A stretch of 64,000 nt of DNA from Ceratothoa steindachneri (Eukaryota; Arthropoda; Malacostraca; Isopoda; Cymothoidae): positions 72,071,452-72,135,451 of the forward strand of contig OZ018329.1 in the NCBI GenBank assembly GCA_963969495.1. Direction: 5' to 3'. Both the position numbers and the translations under genes were made by a program. Under the pieces are notes generated by a model. That model did no database searches, was not told the DNA's origin, and saw only the letters and a program-made list of their open reading frames with translations. This document shows positions 1 to 11,974 of the stretch, piece by piece. How positions within the stretch are numbered: the first letter of the stretch is position 1; every line of letters begins with the position of its first letter.

Positions 1-631
1 TGGTATCAAAGGCCTTTTTGAAAATATAAACACACTATTTACTAGTTTGCATTCATTGTGTGAAAGAGACAATACATTAGTTAAACAGGTTTTTTTGCCC
101 AAATCTACATTTTTTTTTTTAAGTCAATCTATTATATATCTTTAATTATGGGATGATAAATGTACCAATAATTGAGATTAAGGTAATTGGGGGATAGCTA
201 GGATTATCCCTTTTATCTCCTCTTTTAAAGATAGGCCCAACATTAGTATTTTTAGACTATAGTGTTAATAATTGGCTCTTTGTTGAAATCATTTATGTAC
301 ATTAGTGGAGAACATTTTCATTAATGAAAACACAAAATAATCGTTCAATAGCTTCGCTACAATTTTAGAGGCAGTGGGAATTCTGGCTCTAAACCTAATT
401 AGTTCACTAATCAAGGGTAGGCTTTATAAATGAGTTAATGAAATAACATTTATGGATTAGTGCACATAGTGAAGTCACAATCAACTAAAACTGAATATAC
501 AATATGCGTTTCAAGAAGAGGTATTTTTCCATGTAATGTGAATGGAACAGAGGGGACTTCTTCTGTGACTGACACCCCAAAACAAGCAAGTGTCGTGAAA
601 CGATCCACTTGAATTTTCTGTTTGAACTCAC
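1..631. other. Intron downstream of exon E10, nothing recognised
   Basis: AT-rich DNA after the E10 splice donor. The exon completing the last CUB domain is not present here, so it must lie outside the window. The open frame at 450-635 on the minus strand is only read-through of the donor. Confidence 0.5.
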
Positions 632-840
632 CCATAATTGGATACTATGTCAAATGTGTCGATAAAGTTGAGTGTGAGCGCTTTTCCGGTTGGACCACTG
701 ATGACCCAGATACATTCTGTGTGCGGGTGAGGTGGATGAGGGTAATTTGGTGTATGTATAGTGATTGAGCTGATTTCCTCTGTGATTTGATGATGACCAC
801 CACATGCTGCTGAAACTTGATGATAAGTTAGGTGGAAACC
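632..840 (-). CDS. Cubilin-like multi-CUB protein, exon E10 (end of one CUB, first half of the next)
   Basis: The exon follows a strong acceptor (pyrimidine-rich ATTTTCAG) and ends at a GTGAGT donor. It starts in phase 0 and ends in phase 2 (69 codons plus two bases). The first residues, GFHLTYHQVS, are the usual GF.xxY strand that closes a CUB domain. They run straight into ACGGHH, the first cysteine of a new CUB, then TPNYPHPPHPH and ECIWVI with the second cysteine. There is thus no linker domain between CUB repeats, as in cubilin. A weaker acceptor at 809/810 (TTTCAG) would start in phase 1 and would not join E9, so I rejected it. The rest of this last CUB lies outside the window. Confidence 0.85.
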
Positions 841-1080
841 CTGAAAATAACATGGCAAGATTTGAAAAAATTCCTCAGGAACAAATTTATCAGATGGGTC
901 CATGGGGATGACCTGAGTCTGATTAGTGACTTCTTTATAAAGAGACAAAGCCCTAACTAAGTCTTTGAAGATAAATACTAAGGTATTCACCATCATAAAG
1001 CTTTCTCAATTCTCCCAGGAAGCCTATTGCCCATTTACATTTAGGAATGACTGAAAATAAAGGTATTTGTTCCATTTATA

Positions 1081-2325
1081 TACAGTACCATCCAAAACTA
1101 GAGAACTGGTAAGACAGGTTAAGGCAGACAAATCCTTCAGAAAACAGTGTGTTAATGAAAAAGTGAAGGAATGACACTGCCTAAAATTTTTAGGTATTGT
1201 AATCCTGTCAAAAAGTGTGATTCACACATAAAGTTCCTGAGGATACTGGGGTCTGCGAGTTGGTGAGGAAAATGGGTCAGTCTAGAAAAATCACACAAAG
1301 CAACAAATGCTGATGAAGGACCGATTTGAGATGGCAGCCAAAATTTTATGCCAAGTTACAGAGAACCTGAACCTGAAAGTGTAGCCAGACTGTTTCACAT
1401 CACTTGGGGTAGGTGGGACTCATAGCACGCTCCCCTGGTTATAAACAACACAGAAGTAAAAAAGAATAAAGCTGCTAGTTTGGCCTTTGCCATTGAGTAT
1501 GTCCTATGGACTCCTGAAAAATGGGTGTTTTTCAGCAAACAAAAGCAAATTTAATGTTAGGATTGGATAGAAAGCAGCATGCATAATGTAATACTGGCAA
1601 AAGATTCAAGCCTACATGCAAGAATTTTTTTTTGGGGGGGGGAGGTGGTAGCATTATAGTATGACGCATGTTTTCAAGCACTGGAGGCTATTTGCTCGTC
1701 TGTTTATGTGGCAAAGTAAGTGCTATGGTATACAAGAATATTCTTCAGGAACATGTGATCTCCTATCTCCAAACAGCGGGGGTACGTGAGCCTGTTTTCA
1801 TGAGGAGCAATGCTCCATCACACAGCAAATAAGCTGTCGCTGATCTTGAATGCTGCAAATATAGATGCGATGAACTGATTTAAGCAGAGCGCTGAATTAA
1901 ATCTGATACAAAGTTATGGCTCAAAAACATGACGAATAATGAAGATCTCTGGCAAAAATTGAAAGAGAAGAATAGAATAAAATCAAGCCCAAAGTTTACC
2001 ACATATTGATAATGTCATCTGCTCATCATTCAGAACATGGCCTGTATACTTTTCTTTAATATTTTGTTCAATTATCTGAGATAATTTTGTTGTTCTCAGC
2101 TATAGTGCATTTATACTTAATGTTTTAGTTTTGGATAGAGCATCTCTTTAATTACATATTACTTTCCCCATAACATTTTTTATCTGTTTTTCTATGAAAC
2201 AAAACTTGGATACTATCATAGTCAAATTTCAAAGAATATTCTGTGCAATTTTCAGGGCAATTAAACAAGTATTTGCAAGAAAATATAGATTTCAGTATTT
2301 TGTTTTCTAGTTTTGGATAGTATTA
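1081..2325 (+). mobile_element. Degenerate Tc1-like DNA transposon
   Basis: The left end reads CAGTACCATCCAAAACTAGA after a TA. A matching inverted end, TACTATCCAAAACTAG, is read on the minus strand near 2305-2325, and a further partial copy of the same motif lies near 2124-2145. Between them, in broken plus-strand frames, are Tc1 transposase remnants: a WTPEKWVFFS stretch around 1500-1535 where the first catalytic Asp normally sits, a GGGSIIV/FSSTGG block near 1645-1690, ILQEHVISYL with PVFMRSNAPSHS near 1740-1825 (second Asp replaced by Ser), and NNEDLWQKLK near 1937-1970. It is dead. It sits in the E9-E10 intron, antisense to the host gene. Confidence 0.72.
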
Positions 2326-2534
2326 TATTACAAATTCAGACTATCAAAAGTGATAAATATGAGATTAAATTATCGAAATGTAGGTAACTTTTGTCAAAAT
2401 CAATATGCAAAGATGAAAAAAAAGTTCTGAAGAGACCTCACAAAATAAGAGAAAGCATTGTCAGAATGAGGATATCATTATACTTTTCAATTTTTTCAAA
2501 AGGGTAAAGTTCTCAATATAAAAATTGGTCGTAC

Positions 2535-2675
2535 CTTATCCTGATTTAAGTAGTTGGACCTGAAGATCAGTAGAGCATTGTTTGAAGAAGTTTCAGGAAC
2601 AGAAGGCACATAATTCACTCCACAGAAGCGTCCCCTGCCCAAATACGGTGATGTGATCGAGTCTCCATTGTAAAT
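2535..2675 (-). CDS. Cubilin-like multi-CUB protein, exon E9 (middle of CUB 5)
   Basis: The exon is 47 codons, phase 0 to phase 0, with acceptor GGTAACAG and donor AAG|GTACGA. It encodes IYNGDSITSPYLGRGRFCG, the ..xDGxxxxSPxLGxFCG segment carrying the fourth CUB cysteine, then NNALLIFRSN, the typical hydrophobic strand with the S/N-N/D pair that precedes the final GF strand. It joins E8 upstream (…SDDSLL|IYNG) and E10 downstream (…NQDK|GFHLTY). The intron before it is 13.9 kb, nearly all transposon-derived. Family assignment is by CUB signature only; cubilin is favoured because CUB domains follow one another directly. Confidence 0.87.
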
Positions 2676-2789
2676 CTGTTACCCCAAGGAGTAATTCTTT
2701 TATGGTATTAGTTACATTAACAAAAACTAACAAGGGTATCTCCACAAGTTTTTGACAAACACTTTTGATGAAAATAGAAAAAAAATAGG

Positions 2790-3000
2790 GAAAGTGAAAA
2801 ATTGAGGAGATTTATGCAATGTCAGCAGATGGTATGGAAAGAGAAAACATTTAGAGCGAGAGCAGTGCAAATGGACAATTTGAGAGGGATGCTTGGTGTA
2901 CAAAGGGTAGATAAAATGAGGAATGACAGGGAAAGTGAAGAAGGGGGCGAGTGTGTCCTGAGGTGGATGGGTGAGATAGTCTTGTAAACAGAAGATATGA
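2790..3000 (+). mobile_element. LINE fragment, C-terminal region of an endonuclease/reverse transcriptase polyprotein
   Basis: The open frame at 2802-2987 contains RAVQMDNLRGMLGVQRVDKM and then VLRWMGE. These match the post-RT region of a common animal LINE type (…LRG.LGV.R.D.MRN…LRWFGH.ERM). It is short, antisense to the host gene, and has no recognisable ends. It could be a piece of the same LINE family as the fossils at 4640-16605 and 36940-38786. Confidence 0.55.
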
Positions 3001-3571
3001 GTGAATGCTAAGAGTTAGAAACTACATAAAAGGTGGATTGATTAGAGTGTAACAAAATTTCAATTTTGTCTTGTCCTTGGGTTAAGTGTTATTTCCCAAT
3101 TGTTTAGTGGTTCTATTAAATAAAAAAAAAGAGTTAATTTTAATCCCCAAACTTTGATGTGTGGCTAGGACATTGAATTTTTCAATTAGTCCATTTATGG
3201 TACATAACATTATTTTTATGCAAATAGTAAAAATATATAAAAAGTTTCAAGGGTTATGTTTTTTTTTCTCAATTATAGTATAAACATGATATACTATATT
3301 TAAAAAGTTATAGAGACAGTAATACTAGCTATTATTTCTCTTATATTTTGGGGGGCGAACTGAACAGCAATGGCAGTTCTCTTACATTCCACGTAGATTT
3401 AGCACAAATTTGGAGAAAAATAAACTGTAAAGCTTTTAGAACTTTCTGACAATATAGCTGACTGTATAAATACAAAGAATGTCTACTCAACAGATCAGTT
3501 TAACTCTAGCTGTTACAGCTCAGAAAATCATCACTCGTCATTGATAGAGCATTCATCACACAATGCATAAA
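3001..3571. other. AT-rich intron, nothing recognised
   Basis: Only homopolymer A/T runs and AT-rich DNA were seen. No open frame or repeat boundary could be supported. Confidence 0.4.
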
Positions 3572-4157
3572 GAGGTTGTAAGCATCCGACAGATGCATTT
3601 TGCTATGTTTGCAGCAAATTTATAAAGACAAGAGCAAAAAAGTACTGTGTAGAGAGATCTACTAAAATGTGTAAGGCCTATAAGGCATATTTCGGCATGC
3701 CAGTTGGAGATCAAGACAAACCTTGGGCACCTCATTTCACCTACAATCTCTGGAAGGTAATATATATATAATGTATTTTGTTTATTTGGATACTGGATTT
3801 AACTTTTTTTTTTAAATTTCTAATAATACTAAGTGAAAAATATTTGTATATTTATACTTGTTTGCATTTTTTTTTTTTTTTTTACAGGATTGTACAGAGG
3901 AGAAAAGTGTTATGAATTTCGCAATCCCACGAATTTGGAGGGAACCAACTTACCACTCAAGCAATAGTTTCTTCTGCATGTTGAACCCTTTCAAACGTCG
4001 AGCAGGCAAAAATGGGCCTATTATCATGTATCTAAACCTTCAGTCATCTATTGCACCAGTGCCACACAGTTCTGAGCTCCCTGTACCCACTCCTCCAAAA
4101 AGAGAGCCACAGTTTTTAGAAAAGAAAAGCGGTTCTATAAAATTGCTTATCTGTTGA
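3572..4157 (+). pseudogene. Decayed copy 1 of an uncharacterised animal gene family (N-terminal Cys-rich region, intron retained)
   Basis: The first exon (about 3572-3756) reads GCKHPTDAFCYVCSKF, then AYKAYFGMPVGDQDKPWAPH in the same frame, ending at LWK before a GT donor. A 131-bp intron (3757-3887) with a long T tract ends in TTTACAG. The second exon (3888-4157) continues with NFAIPRIWREPTYHSSNSFF, then SSIAPVPHSSELPVPTPP. These blocks recur in a widespread, repetitive gene family without assigned function (FCYxC Cys pair, PVGDQDKPWAPHxxC, IPRIWREPxxH, PxPHSxELPVP). The frame is preceded by a stop where the start Met is expected, and the copy ends at a TGA soon after. A second copy with the same intron lies at 57000-58080. 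No function is claimed. Confidence 0.62.
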
Positions 4158-4639
4158 TAACTTTTGTTTTATTTATCCTAATTTGCATAAACTTTACTCA
4201 TATGTAGTTTATACCTGTAGGGTATCATACACCAGTTTTGGAAAACTTAGATTTTCTCTGCAAAAAGTTATGGAAGATATTATGAGAGAAATACAGAAAT
4301 TCTGATAATTTTTTTATGGTAATGTACAGTATATCTTGCACACATTTTTCCTTCCTCTATCATCACCCACCTTCTTTTTAGATCTCTTCTTACTAGCATT
4401 CAGCAGGAAATGTTCTTAGTGGTTTTTGCTTTTAAATTATTAAAAGAGTGCATATGGCCACTGATATAAAGCAACAGCATATAATTAGAGGGGATACATG
4501 TGCCATACTCACTAGTGTCGGCTAAGGGGGACTAACATGAGCATCTGAGTTAGAAGAACGTCCTCCAAATTGCTCTGTTCTTCCACAGTGTATGCGGGGG
4601 AGGGGAGGGGGGGAAGGTGCTAAAGTTTTGTTCTTACCT
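4158..4639. other. Intron, nothing recognised
   Basis: AT-rich DNA with a G-rich purine tract near 4600-4618. No coding or repeat signature was identified. Confidence 0.4.
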
Positions 4640-5712
4640 ATAGAGAGCAAAATGGTGGTAATAGGTGAGGGTGTTGCGGATCACCTACAGTCAAGGAAGC
4701 AAACCAGTTTCAATGAATGGACCTAGTGGGTGTGTGGAATGTGAGGGGAGATATGTAGTGAGAGAAAGGAGTTGGGGGGATAGTAAATGTGTTTGAAACT
4801 AGAGATTGTAATGCTTTCACTATGTGAGACAAACATGAAAGAGGGAATGAAGTGTGTGTGTGTGGCATGGCAGGTATTGAGTGTGAGCAGTGGGGAATCA
4901 TAGTGGTAGATGTAAAGAAGACATGGCACTGTTTTTGTGTGAGCAGTGGCATGATGCCATTGTTGGGTATGATGATGTCAACTCAGGAATTATGTTAGTA
5001 AAGTTGAGATTTGCATGGGTGAAGCCTTGAATCATTGTAATGTATGGACCCTGAAATGATAGAAGCGAAGCTTAGAAAGAGAGGGTCTGGAATGACTTAG
5101 GATCAGTGGTGGATGGAATTGGGATGGGGAATGGATAATGTTTACAAGATATAGGAATTGACAAATAGGTGAAAGGATGAGAGAGAGGATAATTATAGCT
5201 CGTAGTACACATAGAGAGAATGAATATTGAAAGGTGTTAGTCTTCTGTGTTGGAATAAAATATTTGGGGGCATTCACATTCTTTCAGCACAATGTTATAA
5301 AAAAAAGGGGTGGGTAAAGGACAGAGTAAAAATTTAAGAATATGATTAATGTGTTCTTTGTAAGAAAGAATATGTTGTATGGTGTATGCATTTGCAAGGA
5401 AAGCTGTGAGAGGTGTGAGTAAGGGTAAATAGGTTGGGACATAAATGATACGAAGTGAGGAAGGTGGAAATATACAAAGAAAAAAAGTCAAGGATTGATG
5501 AACCAGAGAAAAATGGAAAATTAGAAGAAAAGAGTTGAGAATAAGAGAAAGGAAGTTAATGTGAAACAAAGAGAGATAAAATGTGCAAAAAAATTCAAGT
5601 GATTGTGGGTAGTACAATCAATGGATTTATGTTGGTGTATTAAATTCTAAATAGAAAGGAAAAACTCTGAGTAGTGGATTGATGATGTGAAGGTTGTAGT
5701 GGGAAGCAATAT
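4640..5712 (+). mobile_element. LINE A, part 1: degenerate endonuclease region
   Basis: Plus-strand translation in changing frames gives VWNVRGDM near 4730-4755 and LEIVMLSLCETNMKEGM near 4798-4850. These match the start of a LINE apurinic-type endonuclease (WNVRG…L.LSET.M.). A GVVVS-like remnant follows around 4890-4930. Many stops and frameshifts are present. Later pieces of the same LINE, in order and on the same strand, lie at 14931-15105 and 15986-16605, so the I-element pair at 5713-14628 interrupts it. Confidence 0.5.
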
Positions 5713-7897
5713 TTGTTTTAAGGAGCACACCTGGTGACTACCAACTTGGGCATAAGTCGCAGTACTCATTATAGCCCCTGACTAGGCTATAGTAAAAAGC
5801 AAATAACAAGGATAAAAAGATCATAAGCTAAAAACCAAAACACAAACAAAGCAAAAAGGTAACATGAAGGCAGCGCACTCCAGCATTGGGGCAAGGCCCG
5901 CCTTCCCCCGTCGCAGGAGCAGGCGAACAACAAAAAACAGTCAAATAAGGTCGAGGAGGCTAGCCTCACCCAAAAAGTCGTATAGATTGAAAGTCTGTGT
6001 GTACGAACCAGTCCTGAGTACAAGGAAAGATCACCCAGACTGGGACATTCAACAAGAATGTGCCAAACAGTCTGGTGGACGACGCAGTCGTCACAATAAG
6101 TCGCAGGCGAGCACTCCATCAAATGGCGGTGTGTCCAATTCAGAGACGGCAGAAAGCAACCTGAAGCCGTCACGGCATTGGGGGTAGATCCATGGGAACA
6201 GTCAAGGGGCAATGGCACACAACTTTAAGTTCTCCTCAACCGTCCCCAAACTTCTTTGCCAAGCCGCCCGTATTCCTGCCATGTAATCAGTGCGAGGAAG
6301 AGCAAAACGCTGTTCTGGTCGCACAATCTTCTCGGACTCGTTGGCGTCCTCATTCCCATCAATTACTCAATGTCCAGGAACCCAGCCGAAGATAATTTCG
6401 AAATCCGCCCGGCTCACCAAAACCATGGCATAATGGGTATAGCGAACCAGAGAATGCGAAGATTCCAGTGCCACGAGAGCACTCAAGGCGCTTTGTGAGT
6501 CGCTATAAATCACAATCCGGTCTCCGAACCAGGCAGGTCACGTTATCTCCCGTACCAAGCGGTGTATTGCAACCAGCTGGGCCGTGAATACAGACGCAGC
6601 GCCTGGCAGAGCCCCGCTGACTTCAAACAGAGGGGATACGGCGTGGAAACCGACCGCCTCTTGAGACTTGGAGCTATCTATATACACTGGCACAGTTCCA
6701 GCATGACACAAAGTGTGACAAAAAGGCCGAACGCAATACTCCGGGCGCTTTAGAAGCTTTGGGAGCAGAAGCGTGGCGACAAATATTCAAAGGTGGTACC
6801 CTCCAGAATGGCGTCCTGGGCAGAACCAGGGGCAGCACCAGCCCGAGAGCTATTCTTAGCTTCTCTCAGCGGCATAGGCAGCGTCGAGATCAGCTGCAGA
6901 TGCATATAGTTTTTGGCAACTGAGGGAGGTGCAGGGCTAGCGCGTACAGGCATATAATGCACTGTGCACGGCGCAGAGCGAGTGGCATCTCGTCAGCATC
7001 GTCAAGTAGGCTCTAAATGGGTCAAGTGCGGAAGGCACAAGTCGCCAGGCGAAGGTCGGTGTGGTCGATCGAGTCCACCTTACGCAATACACGCTCGGCT
7101 GCATAAAACTCGCATCCCTAGTCGAACAAACAAAGGAAGGATAAAAAAGTAAGGCAGTAGCCCTAAAGCTGAACGTTACAGAACAAAGACTATCCAAGGC
7201 GCGGGTACAAGAGACCCTAAGGCTGCGAATATGAGCCTCCCAGGTGAGGCGTCAGTCAGATACAAGACCAAGGAAACGGGTGTAAATCAACCACTTTCAG
7301 GCGAACCACATTTAGAAACAAGTTTGGGTCAGGGTGGAGCTGTGGATGGCGGAAGAAGTGCACCACCTTAGTCTTAGCCAAGGAAAACCGAAGCCTGTGC
7401 GCTTCGGCATAGGGAGAGACGCAGTTCAATGCTTGTTGGAGTACACGCTCCAGAGTTGGCATCTGGGCCGCGCCAAAAGACATCGAAAGATCATACACGT
7501 AGTGTAGCGAGACTATCGTCCAGCAGCACCGAGGTGATGTCGTTGATGCTCAAGGCAAAGAGTGTGACACTGACACTTCCCTGCGGAACACCCTCTTCCT
7601 GTTCAATTGGGCCGGTGCGGGCTCTTTCCACCCGTACGCGGAATCGAAGATCTCGCAAAAATTCAAATATAAAGATTGCGAGGGGTCGCCTCGCCCCCAT
7701 CGTGTGGGGGCTCTCCATGATACCGTATCGCCATGCGGTATCATAGGCCTTCTCCATATCGAAAAACACTGTGGTGTAGTGCTGTCTACGAAGGAAGGCC
7801 TCGCAGACGGCATTTTCCAGTCGGAGCAGAGCATCCGAAGTGGAGTAGAACTTGCGGAAGCCACACTGTGCAGAAGATAGATGGCCTCCACTGTCCA
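5713..7897 (-). mobile_element. I-group LINE copy 1, 5' truncated
   Basis: The 3' UTR (about 5713-5800) is shared by all five I-group copies: a T-rich start, then ..GGCGACTGCC.ACTTGGGCAT.AGTCGCC.. and CTAGGCTA. The body carries the RNase H C-terminal region (about 5990-6900) and the C-terminal part of the reverse transcriptase (7250-7890), including EKAYDTAWRYG and GAAQMPTLERVLQQALN. It stops abruptly at 7897 (…CTGTCCAG) inside the RT and is followed directly by the A-rich tail of copy 2. It is clearly more decayed than copy 2, with many C-to-T type changes and frameshifts. Confidence 0.82.
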
Positions 7898-7995
7898 GAA
7901 TTATTTATTTTTTTTTGTTTGTTTTTTTTAAGAGCTCATCTGGCGACTGCCTTCTTGGGCATTAGTCGCCGTATTAAAACTGGCCTAGTTCTAGG

Positions 7996-10766
7996 CTACT
8001 TTAAAATAAAATTAAAGAGAAAAAAAACAAAAAAACACCCCAAAAGGGGGAAAGGAAGCAAGCTGGTGCGTCGGGGAGAGGTCCCCCCGGCGCAGGAGCG
8101 TGCAACTAAAGGAAGAAATACAAACAAAAAACAAAACAAAAAAAAAAAAAAATGCAAAAAAAAACAAACCTTGCTTAAATAATAGGGAGAAGGCCGGCCT
8201 CCCCCAAGAAGTCCACAAGTCAATGTGCACGAATCTGTCCCGAGCACAAGGGACAGGCGGTAGCGACCCCGCCCATCCCGGTACTGGGACAGGTAACGTG
8301 CGCGAAGATCACCCAGACTGGGACATTCAACAAGAATGTGCTGAACAGTCTGGGGGACGACGCAGTCGTTGAAATAGGGCCCAGGCGAGCGCTCCATCAG
8401 ATAGCGATGCGTCACACGAGTGTGTCCGATTCGGAGACGACAGAAAGCAACCTGAAGCCGCCGCGGCATTGGGGGATAGGTCCATGGGAACAGTCGCGGC
8501 GCAATGGCACGACACTTTAAGTTCCCTTCGACCGTCTCCCATCTTCTTTGCCAAGCAGTCCGAAGAGCTGCCCGTATTCCTGCCATGTAGTCGGTGTGAG
8601 GAAGAGCGAAACGCTGGTCCGGTCGCAGAGTCCTCGCGGACTCTTTGGCGCCCTCATCGGCGCGCTCATTCCCCGCAATTCCCACATGTCCAGGATCCCA
8701 GCAGAAGATAATCTCGACATCTGCCCGGCTCGCCAAAACCGTGGTGTCACGGATATCGCGAACCAGGGGATGCGGAGATTCCAATGCCCCGAGAGCACTC
8801 AGGGCGCTTTGTGAGTCACTATAGATCACAATCCGGTCTCCGAACCGGGCACGTCGCGTAATCTCCCGTACCGAGTGGTGTATTGCCACCAGCTCGGCCG
8901 TGAAGACAGACGCAGCGCCTGGTAGAGCCCCGCTGACTTCAAACAGAGGGAATACGGCGTGGAAGCCGACCCCCTCTTGGGACTTGGAGCCATCCGTATA
9001 CACTGGCACGATTCCAGCATGACACGATGTGTGCTCCAAAAAGGTCGAACGCAATACTCCCGGCTTTGGGAGCAGAGGCGTGGCGACAAATAGCCAAATG
9101 TGGTACCCTCCAGGGTGGCGTCCTGGGCAGAACCAGGGGCGCCACCGGCCCGAGAGCTATATCTACCTGTCAAAGGAGTTTCCTGGCCCTAAACCCAAAG
9201 GGCTTAGGGTATGACTGGCGTCTCTCGGCGGCATAGGCACCATCGAGATCAGCTGCGGATGCAGTGAGAGCTGTTGGCGACTGAGGGAGGCGTACAGGTG
9301 AGTGATGCACTGCACGCGGCGCAGAGCGAGTGGCATCTCCCCAGCATCGACCAACAGGCTCTAAATGGGGGAAGTGCGGAAGGCACCGGTCGCAAGGCGA
9401 AGGCCGGTGTGGTGGATCGAATCCACCTTCCGCAATAAACGCTCGGCTGCGGATGCATAAAACTGGCATCCGTAGTCGAGCTTCCAGCGAACAAAGGATC
9501 GATAAAAAAGTAAGGCACAAGCCCTATCAGCGCCCCAAGCGCTGAACGTCACGGAACGGAGAATGTCCATGGCGCGGGTACAAGAGACCCTAAGGCTGCG
9601 AATATGTGCCTCCCAGGTGAGGCGTCGGTCGAATACAAGAACAAGGAAACGGTGCGACTCAACCACATCCAGGCGCACCCCATTAAGAAACAAATCTGGG
9701 TCGGGGTGAAGCCGTGGATGGTGGCAGAAGTGCACCACCTTAGTCTTGGCCAAAGAAAACCGAAACCTGTGCGCTTCGGCATAGCGAGAGACGCGGTTCA
9801 ATGCCTGTTGGAGTCGACGCTCTAGAGTTGGCATCTGGGCCGCGCCAAAAGAGATCGAAAGGTCGTCCACGTAGAGCGTAGCGAGAACATCTTCCGGCAG
9901 CACCGAGGTGATGCCGTTGATGCTCAGGGCAAAGAGTGTGACACTGAGGACACTTCCCTGCTGGACACCCTCTTCCTGCTCCTTTGGGCCGGAGAGAGCT
10001 CCCCCCACCCGTACGCGGAATCGACGATCTCGCAAAAATTCAGATATAAACATTGGGAGGCGTCCCCTCGCCCCCATCGTGTGGAGAGTCTCCATGATAC
10101 CGTATCGCCATGCGGTATCATAGGCCTTCTCCATATCGAAAAAGACCGTGGCGGAGCATCCGACGTGGAGTGGAACTTACGGAAGCCGCACTGTGCGGAA
10201 GACAGATGGCCTCCGCTGTCCAGGAAAAAGGCTAATCTAACATTTACCAATTTCTCCATCAACTTGCACACGCAAGAGGTTAGAGAGATTGGGCGGAAAC
10301 CGGTTCGAGTAGAGTGATCTCTCCCCGGTTTGCGAAAGGCGAGCACAGTAGCGATTCGCCAGGAGTCTGGGAGAAGACCTTCCACCCAGATCCTGTTGAA
10401 CAAATCTAACAGAAAGGCCATGCCTCGCTCGCCCAGGTGTCGAAGCATGGCGTACGGGACATCGTCCGGACCATGGGCGGTGTCCGCGCACGAAGCGAGA
10501 GCGGAACGCAACTCACTCACAGTAAACTTGTCGTTGAAGGGTTCTCCGCCTCTGGAGGTAAAGTCCAGCCGGCGGCCTTCCGCGACATCACGGATAGAGA
10601 ATGCGGAAAAAGCGGTCGCTAAGGATTCCGCCACGGACACGGGGTCCAAGATTGCGGTCCCATTCTCCTGGAGAATGGGAGGGGGGTCCTGCGAGAACTT
10701 GCCCCAAATCCTTTTGACTCGCTTCCACACCTCAGCTAAAGGGGTCTTCCCGTTAAGTGAAGACAC
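7996..10766 (-). pseudogene. I-group copy 2: reverse transcriptase plus RNase H (broken)
   Basis: The RT begins around 10766 in frame pieces. FRPISLTSCVCKLMEKLVN (10310-10370 region) and SAQCGFRKFHST are followed by a frame break near 10150. The 257-residue piece at 9361-10134 then contains EKAYDTAWRYG, GVQQGSVLSVTLFALSING and the catalytic LATLYVDDLSISFG. The 352-residue piece at 7996-9054 is RNase H with all four acidic positions visible: PVYTDGSKS, AELVAIHHS, IYSDSQSAL and GNERADEGAKE. After it comes a Cys/His tail (FCRLRIGHTRVTHRYLM…C…C..VQHILVECPSL) typical of I-group LINEs. Frameshifts separate the three pieces, so no complete polyprotein can be made from this copy. Confidence 0.8.
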
Positions 10767-11974
10767 GTATGCCCGCCAAGAAGAGCGGCAGGCATGCTTC
10801 GAAATATACCGGAACCTAGCCCTAGCCCTAGCCCGACGAAATTAAGCAACAGTGAAATCGTTCGGGCGGCGCTTATAGCGAATGTAGGCATAAAGCTTCT
10901 GAGTGGTCGGCGTGCAAAACAGCCAGACGACCTAGGAATAGTGGTCAGGCCCGCAGGGATGAGTTTGCCGGAGAAGAACTCAATGGCCTCATCTACCGAC
11001 CTAAACTCGTCGACTGAGATAGAGAATTCAGTCATTTCCTGAAATGCAGGCCACCGCGCCTGCGCCAAGCACCACCGAGGTGGTCTCTCAGGCGGCAGTT
11101 GCCCTGAAAATGATATTTGAATGGGAAAGTGATCACTACCATGGAGGTCATCGACCACCCCCCAATCAAAATCAGGCTGTGCATCCGAAGAGCACAAAGA
11201 TAGGTCAAGGCAAGAAAATGAAGCGGTTCTCGGACAGTGATGCGTAAACTCATACACGTTTAGGACACCCATCTCAAGCTCTTCGATCAGATCGGCAAGG
11301 ACTTGTCCCCTGGGATTTATGGAGTAATCTCCCCAGAGAGGATGCCTGCCGTTCATATCTCCAAGCAAGAGATAGGGCCTCGGCAACCGTGCCACGACGC
11401 GGCGGAAGTCCCTCGCGTGGAAGTCAGCTGACGGTGGAATGTACGCAGAAATGATAGTATACCTCCTATCCAGGTGCAGCTGAAAGGAGGTATCGAAAGA
11501 GAAAGGAAGAACGGAGACCACGCCGGGTGTAAACCGCATATCCCCCAGCCCGGCCATCCCGCGGTGGTGGGGTCGCAAGACCCTTATACCCCGGAGGGCA
11601 GGCAAGGGGCACGCGCCTAGCATGGTCTCCTGTAAAAAGATAGCTAATGGGTAACGGGACGAGACGAGCCTCCGCAGCTTCTCCCAGTTGGCCCGGAGTC
11701 CACGGCAATTCCATTGAAGGAATATGCCCTCCAGGCCTAGCTCGGAGGAGACGCGGGGGCCCTCCTCGAACAGAAGACCCTCACAGGAATGGCCGTACGC
11801 TTCCCGGGGGCAGAACCCCGGGCGCTGTCGCCTTCGAGGACTTATCGGGGGAGGTTGGGCTCGCCAAGCGAGTCTTTTCCTCCCCCCGCCTCGAAACCTT
11901 AGGCGGGCGTTGCGGCTTCGGAGGCGAAAGGCCCTCTTTTCAAGGAACCACCGTCTCCAAGCCACTCGCTCCAA
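10736..11974 (-). pseudogene. I-group copy 2: endonuclease region of ORF2 (frame broken at its end)
   Basis: A 412-residue open frame. The APE-type endonuclease signatures are in order: FLQWNCRGLRANWEKLRRL, FLQETMLG (catalytic Glu), LLGDMNGRHPLWGD (Asp and Asn) and GSDHFPIQISF (Ser-Asp-His). All the usual catalytic residues are therefore present in this copy. The frame drifts after PRSSGCFARRPLRS because of the 42-bp deletion, before it reaches the RT. The N-terminal 100 residues overlap the end of ORF1 in another frame and are probably not all translated. Confidence 0.77.

Noticed and set aside
650..853. 67-residue minus-strand frame overlapping exon E10
   Set aside because: It is out of frame with the CUB signature. 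The E10 frame is fixed by the cysteines and by the phase of E9.
4710..5617. Overlapping minus-strand open frames of 80-126 residues
   Set aside because: They are Ser/Leu/Phe/His-rich shadows of purine-rich plus-strand DNA. The plus strand carries LINE A endonuclease remnants instead.
7733..8182. 149-residue plus-strand frame ending in a Lys/Asn-rich tail
   Set aside because: It crosses the joint between I-group copies 1 and 2 and reads the complement of the A-rich tail. There is no independent evidence of coding.
7898..10200. Alternative reading of the first I-group pair: a truncated copy inserted in copy 1, with copy 1 resuming near 10150 after a 70-bp duplication
   Set aside because: The would-be duplicated 70 bp differs at about eight sites, mostly G versus A. 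The sequence beyond 10150 is as well preserved as the RNase H of copy 2, not as decayed as copy 1. I kept the pair model, but this deserves a divergence test.
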